Shown: piece after piece, positions 46,101 to 55,790 of the stretch | Numbering within the stretch: the stretch's first letter is position 1 | Layout of the letters: every line of letters begins with the position of its first letter | Assembly: GCA_024195265.1 (NCBI GenBank) | Contig: JAJLRJ010000006.1 | Span: 847,501 to 911,500 of the forward strand | Origin: Dendrophyllia cribrosa | Taxonomy: Eukaryota > Cnidaria > Anthozoa > Scleractinia > Dendrophylliidae | Length of the DNA: 64,000 bases | Direction of reading: 5' to 3' | The notes under the pieces: model-generated | The model's input: only the letters and a program-made list of their open reading frames with translations | Database searches by the model: none | What the model was told of the DNA's origin: nothing | Program-made: the position numbers and the translations under genes

Positions 46101-46202
46101 TTAAAAATATATATATAGGTCACTACATAACAAGCAAAACCAGCTTTCCCAGTGAAGGGCAAATCGAAAACACACGAATGAGTGAAAGCTTTTAAAACGA
46201 AG
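46101..46202 (+). promoter_or_regulatory. TATA box and 5' UTR exon-like segment, unit 3
   Basis: aatatatatatagg at about 46106 is followed by sequence similar to units 1 and 2 (gaaaacacacgaatgagtga) and a strong donor (gaag/gtaagttt at 46202/46203). The octamer is not present here. Confidence 0.4.
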
Positions 46203-46446
46203 GTAAGTTTAAACTTTAATTTTTTTCTATGTTTTGTACTTCACACAAATTTATAATATTCTAAAAACTTGAGAGTGCTCTATGAGAAACGATCCTTCGT
46301 TGTATTAAGTAGGTTGTGCGTTTGACAACGCAAATAAAACAATGTGAGGCCAGCCCGGCAGGAGTCGATGAGAGATGAAATAAAACGATTAAACTCAGCA
46401 TTTTGCAAGCTTAACACCAAATTGCCGGTATTTGGACTGACAATTA

Positions 46447-46580
46447 AAAGAATAATTGCTTACTTTCGAAGGACTATCAGGGAATGCAACTCTTTGCCTG
46501 CAGAAGTTGCCATATTTGATTCCTTTGACATTTTCCAGCCTAAACTGAGTAGTTTCGATTTCTATTTTTTTGTATATTAG
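46447..46580 (+). pseudogene. LINE reverse transcriptase C-terminal fragment
   Basis: The last about 44 codons before the stop TAG (46578-46580) read FRRTIRECNSLPAEVAIFDS followed by FDIFQPKLSSF. This matches the C-terminal FxxRTIRDWNxLPxEV...F consensus of CR1/RTE-type LINE proteins. Nothing upstream of it is recognisable. Confidence 0.7.
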
Positions 46581-47219
46581 GACTATTTGTATAATTGGTG
46601 AGATCTCCTTTGTATTTTACCGACATCTATATGTAGATGTTGATGTAAAAAAACATAAATACAAAAACTGAAAGAAATATATAAAAAAATCAAGAAGGCA
46701 AAAAAAAAAAGATTAGAAAAAAGTGTGTGTGTATTAAAATATTTTTGTTTAAAATTAAAGTTTGGTATAAATGAAAGTTCGCAGTTTCGTAGTTTCGTTC
46801 GTAGTTTCCGTTTGCGGCATACGATCTCTCTTTTCTCGTTAAACGACAATTGACAAGATGAAGTTTTCATTTTTAAAATTGCCGTTTTACCGTTTGATGT
46901 TTGCTGTAAACGCGATGTTAATCTCTCTATTTTTGCAAAACGGAAGCGCGCACAGGCCGCACTTGTCAGTAATAGAACTAAGCACTGACACTGCAGCGAA
47001 CTAATTAAAGTGCAACCCAATTGCAGCCATTATAAAATAGGTATTAACATTATATACTTTTTATTTGCAAAATGGACGAGCTAAATTGGCGATTTTTCTT
47101 CGCAAAACTGACAACCAGGAATCTTGTTTCGTGGAAGCCTTCATCTTTGATTAATTGATTTAACTCCCTTCTTTCGCCCTGTATGTATTCTTCATTTATT
47201 TTGCTCCTTACCATATCAA

Positions 47220-47305
47220 TCTAAATGGCTCGGTTACGCAAATGCTTTGGCTGAGGAATAGACCGAACAATACTTCAAAAAAATAAAAGGTCCACATGCG
47301 TACTT
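47220..47305. repeat. Inverted copy of 45000-45085
   Basis: taaaaggtccacatgcgtac and the nearby gctttggctgagga are the reverse complement of sequence at about 45004-45070. It is a diverged inverted pair about 2.2 kb apart. Confidence 0.65.
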
Positions 47306-48115
47306 GTGTGCTAAGCCCATGTTTTTTTTTTTGACACACATACGGTAGACAGCAGGAGCCCATATGCAAGAAAACTATCGTTATCAAACTGTGCTGTAAA
47401 TGCGTTTCGTTTCTTTCTTTTCTGTCACTCACGCATACCGTTGATTGCAAGGAAGGCCTGTTTTTCGCGTCCATAAACAACGTGAGTATATTTGTTTTAA
47501 CATTCAGTTTGAATTATTACGCAACATTGCCACTGTACTTTTAAGCTCAAAGCTTTTTAATATTTTTTTGCTCCGTCTAAAACAACTTGCGTCATTGACG
47601 TTAATGTAAATTTACAAATAGAGCGAAAAAGTAAGAAAGGCTGTCACCGACATTGCCACAAATACGTCTCCTACACCCCACACTTAACCCGCAACACTTC
47701 ATTGGTAATATGCTTGAAAGTCTTGTTTTTTTGTTTTTGTTTTTGCATTTTACCTTTTAGTGAATAAATATAAAGCTAATGCAACCGCATATTTTACGGC
47801 CAACATCAAAAGGTAGTGTCGCGTTTGCGGTAGCGAGGAACCCACGGGAGGAGCGTTGCGCTTCTAGCCAAGCGACGGGGTCTGCGGAAATAGTACAACA
47901 AGAGACTCTTGCGTCTAGGCCTTTTTCATCTCCGTATACATGCATAGTAGAAAATACGAGTCTTGCATCAAGGCCATCTTACTAGCAATTGTTTGACATA
48001 ATTTGGCAAAATGAGCATGTATTTTTTTGTGATTTTTGTCAAAGTAGCACTGCAAGTATAAACGGGAACAATTTTGCCTTTTCAGTGGCAAATGATTGAT
48101 TTTAATTCACATTTA

Positions 48116-49241
48116 AATTAATACTGAACTTTTGACAGTAATATTAACCCGTTAAATCCAAAAATTAATTCATCGGTATTTCCAAACACCAAGAAGTATG
48201 TTGAATAAACGAGACGCAGCTGAGCTTTTTTTAACCAACTTCGACTGAGTTGTTTGGATACCAGATGAAACACTCTTTCGAGTGTGTGATATCGCTTCTC
48301 AAACTGATCGTTAAACACAGAGAAAACCAAGATCCAAAATATATGCTAGTTAAGATCAGATTTCCAAACCACCGTCACCCTTAGGATTTTCTTGTTCGAA
48401 CCGAATGAATTATTAACGAGTTTTTTTAAGACTATGCAACAATCGGACGTGTAGCTTGGCTTGGACCAAGGTCCACGAGTCACATTTTGATCTACGTTTC
48501 TACTTAAGAACAAGGCGGCGTCGACGATGTGAACAAGTTCTAACAAATCAGAAGAGAAGTAGGCACCGAAGAAAGGGAAACGAATAATAAAACAGACAGG
48601 GAGCGGAAATATTACGAGATCGGTTATATATAGTTATTTTTAATTTTTACCATCATGTGTTTTTGTGATTTACAGATAGCATAACTGTTAGAAATACTGG
48701 CAGTTTTTTGGTGTTGTGGAAGTTTTAATCACCAAGTCACGTAATACAAATGTTCAAAAGCCTCACTGTACAACACCAACACCACAACACAATAGCTAAC
48801 CAACAATACCCACACCACAATACAATAGTTAATCAACAATACCTACACCACAATACAATATCTAACCAACAATGGTTTCCGCAACACCAGGAAATACACG
48901 AAAAAATGTCATAGCAATACTATCAATACTATATGCACAATCGACAAAGACCCACTTGCCTCTGAGCAGAACTTCAGTTTCCACAAATTTATTCCTGTTT
49001 GTTTTTTAATCAATATTTTATACCGATGTGTCATAAATCAACTGGCGCGAGTCCAAATCTGACCAAAACGGTACTTGTGAGAGAGGTTTTCGTGCTAAAA
49101 ATTACCTTTCAGGACTTATTGAGTTCCTTCATTCGTGCACACGTCAATTAAATCAGGACTGACTGTTCAAGGTAGGAGTAAACCTGAATTAAGACTTTTG
49201 ACGAAATGTTTTGAAATTTAACATTATAACTGTGACTATAG
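48116..49241. other. Intergenic with a minisatellite
   Basis: No gene is seen apart from the repeat at 48766-48875. The segment at about 49035-49100 (gcgagtccaaatctgacc, aaaacggtacttgt) resembles 56990-57040 (gcgagtccaagtcaatca, aaaacggtatttgt), hinting at an old duplication. Confidence 0.4.
48766..48875. repeat. Minisatellite, unit about 33 bp, three copies
   Basis: The unit acaccacaatacaatagtta plus atcaacaataccc is repeated three times with few changes. Confidence 0.88.
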
Positions 49242-49428
49242 GACTCGTGAAGCAGAATACAAGCGAAATGAGAAATCAATCTGTATCATTTGATATCAAC
49301 TGGTTAACAGATATGGATTGGTATCGTCCAGTGAGTGATAAATGGATAATCACAAATGCGTTATTCAAATCAGTGATTCCGGAATTTTTAGGTTCTGTAA
49401 ACGTATCACTAGTGGTTCATAATGGAAG
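49242..49428 (+). CDS. Exon-like segment of an unknown protein
   Basis: I do not recognise this protein. It has acceptor gtgactatag, donor-like GG/AAG-GTGAAG at the end, and 61 codons open in one frame including SVSFDINWLTDMDWYRPVSD and KWIITNALFKSVIPEFL. The W/F/Y-rich strand pattern is reminiscent of a beta-sandwich carbohydrate-binding module, but this is only an impression. If the last donor is not used, the frame stops at 49430-49432 and AATAAA follows near 49656, so it could be a terminal exon. Confidence 0.3.
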
Positions 49429-49552
49429 GTGAAGTGCTTCGAGCAAATGTTCTAGAAAGTATTGGAAAATATATTGAAGTAAAGAGGAGAATGCACATCT
49501 GTTTAACGTATAAAGGCATCTGAATGTACTTAAACGTTGGCGTAAGGGCATG

Positions 49553-49660
49553 TAACAAACGAACGTATAATATAAAGTCTTGAGTGTAGCCATTAGGAGT
49601 CAGATGTAACAAACTAACGTTTAATATAAAGTCTTCAGTGTAGCCATTAGGAGGTCAAAT
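49553..49660. repeat. Tandem duplication, unit about 57 bp
   Basis: Two copies of taatataaagtctt(g/c)agtgt followed by agccattaggag, preceded by aacaaacgaacg / aacaaactaacg. Confidence 0.88.
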
Positions 49661-50689
49661 AAACGTTTATATTCAAACAACAACAAGAACAACCCTTAAT
49701 TTAATTTAATATAATACAAGGTCCTTTAATATACACTACATGTATATGACTACATGCAACTATTTCGGAGAATAACTACTCAGCTACATAGCCTTTAATT
49801 TTCATGTTGTTCAGTTTTATATATGTAAATATAACAGGTATAACAAACTAATGGGTCGTTTGGCGCATTTGCCACCGACTGACATTTAGTACAGTTCAGT
49901 TTGTTTGGCACGAGATCAAAGCACAACGGCTCAGCTCACAATTCGGTTTCAGCGATTCGTAGGCTGCTTTTCGCCCCTTACGCATTATTTTTGCAATCAA
50001 CGATGTACTAAGCTTCCAGATATTTTGAAAAACGATATACCAACTGCTTTTAGTGATACATTAATGTATTATACTCAATGAAATTGCAAACGTTTTAAAA
50101 AAAATACAATAGTAAATCAATAGGAAAAAATACTGATCAAATTGAGGAAGCCAAAAATTCTTGAGAAGCGCCGTCGCGTCAAAAAGCAAGAGGAAAACAA
50201 CGTGTTTAAGCCAGCGTTACAGATGATCAGCTGTGTTGTTGAACAGCATGAAAGCGATGTAAAATGCTAGCGACACTTTTTCTCAAACCGACTGGGTATT
50301 CTTGGTTTGCACTGAAGTCATATCAAAATTCAGAGTTATTAGAAAACAGATTTCGATTCCAAAATGTTTATTGAATTGTAGAGACTAGATCGTAAAGAGT
50401 TTAAAACTACACATCTGGGCCAATTTTTGAAACGCAAGAGCATTTCGTTGAAGAGATATAGGCGAACAAGTATTAGACATTTTTAGTAAAACATACATGG
50501 GGCAGCCATCTTGGTGTCCCACTTAGGGACACAAACATGGCGACAAAAACTTCAACCACAAAAGATTGGATTCAGTATAAGTTCCATTAAATTGGCTTAT
50601 TAGCACTGATCTTATGGGCAATGATCTTATGCAAAATAACTTTCAACTGGTTCAATTTTGTCTATTTTCATTTTTGTCTATTTTCTGAA
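49661..50689. other. Intergenic, nothing recognised
   Basis: AT-rich, with no exon or element ends that I can support. Confidence 0.4.
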
Positions 50690-52008
50690 ATATTTAAAGG
50701 CATAAAACAACGCACAAAAGTTATAGATTGAATTTCCTATAAATACAAGGATAAGTGTTTCATAACGCAATACATACAAATAGCTAATAACAATGACGTT
50801 GCAATTAAATAAATTGTATACATGTGATAGGACCAAACGGTGTTACATATAACATCATATAACATGTTACACAGATATAAAGAAAAACATACATGTTTAA
50901 CTTGAAGGTTTAATGTCGGTTTCAGTCCAACTTAAGAGCCAATGTCTGAAATTTTCGAAAATCAGGCGTCACTCACAAAATTTCGGATTTCTTCATATTT
51001 TGCCCAAATAATCTCTATAGTAAAGTATTTTCAAAAATAACATTAAAAATTGTAACGGCGTTTCATTATTTTCGAAAACGGGCAAAGTTTGAAAAACGGC
51101 AAATCGGCGGCCTTTCAGTTGTGAAACTGGCGAAAAATTACACATTTTCATCTCGCTCGTACAGAAAAACGCGATGCCATACATAAATAAAATGTTGCCA
51201 CAACATAAACACACTCTTGTTCTTCACACTACTGTTATTTACTTTGGATTAGCAGTTGAAATAAGAATATTTCGGCCGTTAGAAGAAACATGATTTCTTC
51301 CATTTTAAAAATTAGCAAATTTGAACCAATTTCAACGTCGTAGAAACCCAATTGGTACGTTGAGTTTGAAAACAAAATTAAGACGGTCTTGAAGCACAAC
51401 ATCTGTTGTTTACTGTGGTAAAATATTTCTGGCGGCACTTTAAAAGTGCCCCGTCAAGAGACCAAAATGTGAAGGGTAGTTTGACACCAGGAGAACTTGT
51501 GACACGAACCTGAGCGCCGCCACTACGCACAAAATGTTTATCGCTAAAAATAGTTCCTTTGAGATAGAGCCTTTTTCAGAATCGTAAAAACTTCAGAAGA
51601 ACTTTATCTATGCTTTGCTAACTTAAAATGATATCTTTTAAGCAGTTTGTTGGGATACGGAGTAGAGACACGAACATCATGTTGTGCGACCTTACAAATA
51701 ACAGCGATCAACACTTACCCGCTTTTCATCAGAAAATTAAACTGACCCGAACCTTGAATTGCGTTTATAATAAAGACAATCCTGCACTCCGATCATTATA
51801 TTGCTGTGTTTGGAATATCTGAGCCTTGTAGATCATATCATAGCGTTATTTACTCCAAATTTGTTAAAACAACAGTCGCTAAATGACAGTTCGGAAGTTT
51901 CCCACAATGTGTTGCAAAGAGATTGCGTGACCCGTAGCACGCTGGAATTTGTTGCGTGCTTATGGTATCGGTCAAGGAAAGAACATTGCCGTGGAAAAGG
52001 TTTCAGGT
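50690..52008. repeat. Left arm of a large inverted repeat
   Basis: The reverse complement of this stretch recurs at about 54372-55790. The inner 1.07 kb (50932-52005) is nearly identical to 54376-55435 by eye, with a few substitutions and small indels (for example a 10-base insertion near 51877). The outer part (50690-50850) matches 55640-55790 but is more diverged, and 50851-50931 has no counterpart. Open frames of 67 and 73 codons (51438-51235 and 51214-50993) recur in the other arm, only because the DNA is the same. Confidence 0.9.
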
Positions 52009-52857
52009 CAGTGTCATTTATAAAGTGGGCTGGGGGTCCTTTAGTTGTAGAACTTGAGGCTCTAGTGGGGTCCGAGTGCATGTCTTCTATATTGAATTTT
52101 GACGTCGGGAGGCTCGAAAGTGCTTTTTACATCATTCAATACAAGATATTTTCGAAAACAGAAGTGAAATTCAAAGATATTTTTTTTCTTTTTAGCCACT
52201 TTTGCAATCGCTTTCCGTTAATAGTTCATCAGAAAATTAAACTAACCCGAGCCTTGAATCAGTTGCGTTTATGATAAAGCCAATCATGCACTCCAATAAA
52301 TTCCTGCACAGCAAAAGTAGAGAAAAAAAATCGTTCACAGCGAGCGAAAGAAAAGTATGGAATAATCTCGAAAAAAAATTCTTGCACAGCCTCAAGGCGG
52401 AAAAAAAATCATGCATCACACAAGGCTTCTTCAATCTTCTTACAAGAGAAAATAAAACTGTAAAAGTGGTTAGCAATCTTGCATTACATTGGCCCTTCAT
52501 TTTCTAGCTTTACAAGGGCAACTATCCTCAAAATCTTCAACGAGGGCCATCGATGGCGCTTTTTTTTTTACTGCCGGCACAGGCACGACGCATTTATTTC
52601 TGCTTTTAATTGAATTGGTAGCAAGAGCTGTTCCATTTCCTTTAGCGCCCAGCCCGCCTTGAGGCTTTGGCCTTTGTTTGAGCTGCTAACTGAGCTTGAG
52701 ACCTGCAAAGAAAGGGAGAAGTTCAACGCTTTCGCTGAGGAGGGTGGCGTACTGTTGTTTGGCCAGGTTCATTAGGGTGTGCTTCTCCGGTGACCTGGAG
52801 CAGGCTTCAAATGACAGATGGTGTTCCAGGGCGGACGGCCATTGAAACACTTTGATG
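52009..52857. other. Left spacer of the inverted repeat
   Basis: At about 52228-52300 a block (catcagaaaattaaac...gagccttgaat) repeats part of the left arm at 51728-51790 in direct orientation. No gene seen. Confidence 0.5.
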
Positions 52858-53690
52858 CAGCCCCCGGGAGGTACTAGCCTGCGAGCAAGGCTCTCGGGCT
52901 TAGGGGTTGGGAGGAAAGGGTTCGGGGGGCCTCCTCCCCTCCCCTCCCAAACCGCGAGCCCGGTCCCGACCCCGAGAGCTTGCTTGAGGCTAGGGGGGTA
53001 TTCGGATATGTCTTGGCTGGGTATGTGCCGCCCGGGTCTCCAAATTTAGACCCCGTTTTAGAAAGAATTTGCAGTCAAAATGTTACCCCATTCTAAAAAT
53101 AGGTCAATTTTTAACACTCTGATTCTAGAAAAATGATACGGAAATGATATGCGATCTCGGATGGCAGAGCCTCGAAACTCGCTGGGCTGTCAGCCGCCTA
53201 TCCCTGATTGTCCACGGCCTTGTGGACGTTGAAAGTCAGATTCTGGTCAGGAGTACAAATGGGCGTGTAACTAGACAACCCCAAGGTCAACACCACTTCT
53301 GGAATATCCTGCGCAGTATTTAACTTAGATTTTATAGAAATTGCGTAACTTTCAATAGCCCATTTTTTAAAAAAGTTATTTCTTTGTTTGTTCGACTTAT
53401 ACATCAAAATACGACAATTCTGCTTCTACACAAATCAGCAACATAATTGCTTTCATTTCAAACAGAAGATAAAGACGATAAAGTCACGATCTACAATTTC
53501 TTTATTCACCATCTTATGAAGCTTTCGTGCGTTCGAAATATTATACCTCGTTCTAGGAAATGTCTCTAAAATGGATACCCGTTCGTTCTAGACCAGGAGT
53601 CCCAAAATTACGACCCCGTTAGGCGTCACATACCCGTCTAGGTATTTTTGGGAAGTATCCCTCCCCCCCCTCCCCGGGATGCAGCCTTCC
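52858..53690. mobile_element. Repeat with GGGGGGTA-type ends in the spacer
   Basis: Contains ggggggtattcggatatgtc, ttggctgggtatgtgccgcc and cgggtctccaaatttagacc on the left and ctaggtatttttgggaagta with a tccctcccccccct end on the right. Together they look like an imperfect terminal inverted repeat of a DNA element I associate with corals. The stretch is eroded and its ends are approximate. Confidence 0.5.
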
Positions 53691-53697
53691 TGTGGGC

Positions 53698-53880
53698 ATG
53701 AAAATACATTGGATGTTGGACGTTCAGGACTGTTTTCCTTGTCATCGGACGTGGCTGTTGAGACTGTAACTTGCGGTGGAGATGTCACAGAAACAGCTTT
53801 AAACCCACCAGCCGAAAACAGAACTGACAGCCAGCTGTAGCTCACATCTGTAATAGTATCACTATTGTCAGATACTTTTG
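53698..53880 (-). pseudogene. Fragment of a repeat-borne ORF with a C2H2-like start
   Basis: About 60 codons read VSDNSDTITDVSYSWLSVLF, then SVTSPPQVTVSTATSDDKEN and end at FSCPQEGC, which looks like the first half of a C2H2 zinc finger. The protein-like composition and its place between repeats suggest a decayed transposon or multicopy-gene ORF. I cannot name the family. Confidence 0.4.
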
Positions 53881-53936
53881 CTTGCTTTTGAGACGTCAAT
53901 ATAAAGTCGTATTGACGTCTCAAAAATCTAGACAAG

Positions 53937-54130
53937 ACTAATTTCGATTTTAAGGCGCGCGTCAATACTGCATTATATTGACGGCGTTGGAAGAAAATAT
54001 ATTCCGTACTGGGCTCCGTCCTCGGGGCTCCGCCGCTTCGCGACTCCGCCCAATACGGAATATATTTTCTCCCAACTAGCCGTCAATATAATGCAGTATT
54101 GCAATTAACACCTCAAAATCGAAATTAGTT
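53937..54130. mobile_element. Foldback element, 194 bp
   Basis: Arms ctaatttcgattttaagg / cctcaaaatcgaaattag, then gtcaatactgcattatattg / caatataatgcagtattg and gaaaatatattccgta / tacggaatatattttc, with a GC-rich loop (ctccgccgcttcgcgac). A separate small palindrome gagacgtcaata / tattgacgtctc lies just to the left (53890-53921). Confidence 0.85.
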
Positions 54131-54371
54131 TATAAGAGTATTGAAAACATAACTTCGTAGCAGAATAAAGGCGGTGTGTTATCGCAAAAGAGCCGGCAAG
54201 GGGCGTAGTGAAAGGGTGACACCCCCCCCCCCCCCCCCCCCCATAAATAACTTGTATATTTATCTACCAAATATTCCTGAAAGACGATTTGAACATTAAT
54301 TAAAATTGTACCAAAACGAAGGAAACAGACTTTATACATTTATACATTTCCAAAAACGGACCTTACTCCTG
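54131..54371. other. Right spacer of the inverted repeat
   Basis: Contains a poly-C tract of about 20 bases at 54222-54242. No gene seen. Confidence 0.5.
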
Positions 54372-55790
54372 TGACTTTTCCACGGCAATGTTCTTTCCTT
54401 GACCGATACCATAAGCATGCAGCAAATTCCAGTGTGCTACGCGTCACGCAATCTCTTTGCAACACATTGTGGGAAACTTCCGAACTGTTGTTTTAACAAA
54501 TTTGGAGTAAATAACGCTATGATATGATCTACAACGTCAAGGCTCAGATATTCCAAACACAGCAATATAATGGATCGGAGTGCAGGATTGTCTTTATTAT
54601 AAACGCAATTCAAGGTTCGGGTCAGTTTAATTTTCTGATGAAAAAGCGGGTAAGTGTTGATCGCTGTTATTTGTAAGGTCGCACATTATGATGTTCGTGT
54701 CTCTACTCCGTATCCCAACAAACTGCTTAAAAGATATCATTTTAAGTTAGCAAAGCATAGATAAAGTTCTTCTGAAGTTTTTACGATTCTGAAAAAGGCT
54801 CTATCTCAAAGGAACTATTTTTAGCGATAAACATTTTGTGCGTAGTGGCGGCGCTCAGGTTCGTGTCACAAGTTCTCCTGGTGTCAAACTACCCTTCACA
54901 TTTTGGTCTCTTGACGGGGCACTTTTAAAGTGCCGCCAGAAATATTTTACCACAGTAAACAACAGATGTTGTGCTTCAAGACCGTCTTAATTTTGTTTTC
55001 AAACTCAACGTACCAATTGGGTTTCCACGACGTTGAAATTGGTTCAAATTTGCTAATTTTTAAAATGGAAGAAAACATGTTTCTTCTAACGGCCGAAATA
55101 TTCTTATTTCAACTGCTAATCCAAAGTAAATAACAGTAGTGTGAAGAACAAGAGCGTGTTTATGTTGTGGCAACATTTTATTTATGTGTGGCATCGCGTT
55201 TTTCTGTACGAGCGAGATGAAAATGTGTAATTTTTCGCCAGTTTCACAACTGAAAGGCCGCCGATTTGCCGTTTTTCAAACTTTGCCCGTTTTCGAAAAA
55301 ATTAAAACGCCGTTACAACTTTTAATGTCATTTTTTAAAATACTTCACTATAGAGATTATTTGGGCAAAATATGAAGAAATCCGAAATTTTGTGAGTGAC
55401 GCCCGATTTTCGAAAATTTCAGACATTGGCTCTTAATGTGCATAGCTTCCTTTAACTTAATTTGGAAACTCGTGTTGGCAGAGTCTAAAATGGTGAAACG
55501 TTCCTCAGAGCAAGCATCACGGCAAGTTTCCGAAGAATTCAGATGTTTGTAAATGTGCAAGTTTTTGTCCGAAGACAGGTGCTCACGGACGCGCGTAGAA
55601 ATATGGCGAGTGGTCTGACCAATGTAACTGGCATGTAACACCGTTTAGTCCTTTCACATTTATACAATTTATTTAATTGCAACGTCATTGTTATTAGCTA
55701 TTTGTATGTATTGCAGTATGCAACACCTATTCTTGAATTAAATAGGAAATTCAAACTATATAAACTTTTGTGCGCTGTTTACTGGCCTTA
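54372..55790. repeat. Right arm of the large inverted repeat
   Basis: Reverse complement of 50690-52008. Compared with the left arm it carries an extra 200 bp (55436-55640) that encodes a PLE endonuclease fragment. The extra piece starts exactly after the near-identical block ends at 55435. Confidence 0.9.
55436..55641 (-). pseudogene. PLE GIY-YIG endonuclease fragment
   Basis: On the minus strand the frame reads HASYIGQTTRHISTRVREHL, then SSDKNLHIYKHLNSSETCRD and SFQIKLKEAMHIK, the GIY-YIG endonuclease found at the C-terminus of Penelope-like elements (YIG plus the RxxxH helix). The frame continues past 55435 into non-PLE sequence of the repeat arm. The RT part is missing. Confidence 0.8.

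Larger units (their letters stand above)
40470..48115. repeat. Decayed tandem segmental duplication, units about 2.1-2.4 kb
   Basis: Several blocks recur in the same order. Block 1, cataatt-type ttaataacatattcttctta then cgggaatt...cctccaacgcaa, is at about 40500 and 42510. Block 2, gagtcagcaa then cccgcaaa and agtcatg, is at about 40865 and 42848. Block 3, octamer/TATA plus ggtttctatagttttggtaa, is at about 41440 and 43630. Block 4, cacttcaaagaaaacaatgc then gaggccagcc, is at about 41757, 43910 and (diverged) 46330. Block 5, agcaattgt...gtgatttttgtca, is at about 45938 and 47982. Each unit has later insertions of its own. No long ORF is shared, so what was duplicated looks like promoter, 5' UTR exon and intron sequence. 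Confidence 0.7.

Noticed and set aside
46583..47020. 145-codon minus-strand frame with a hydrophobic centre
   Set aside because: It runs through AT-rich low-complexity sequence, with no splice sites or motif, inside the decayed duplication.
48766..48875. CRISPR-like array
   Set aside because: There are only three contiguous 33-bp units with no spacers, in an animal genome, so it is an ordinary minisatellite.
51801..52274. 157-codon plus-strand frame
   Set aside because: It spans the inner end of the inverted-repeat arm and unrelated spacer. The right arm does not keep the frame (6-base and 10-base indels).
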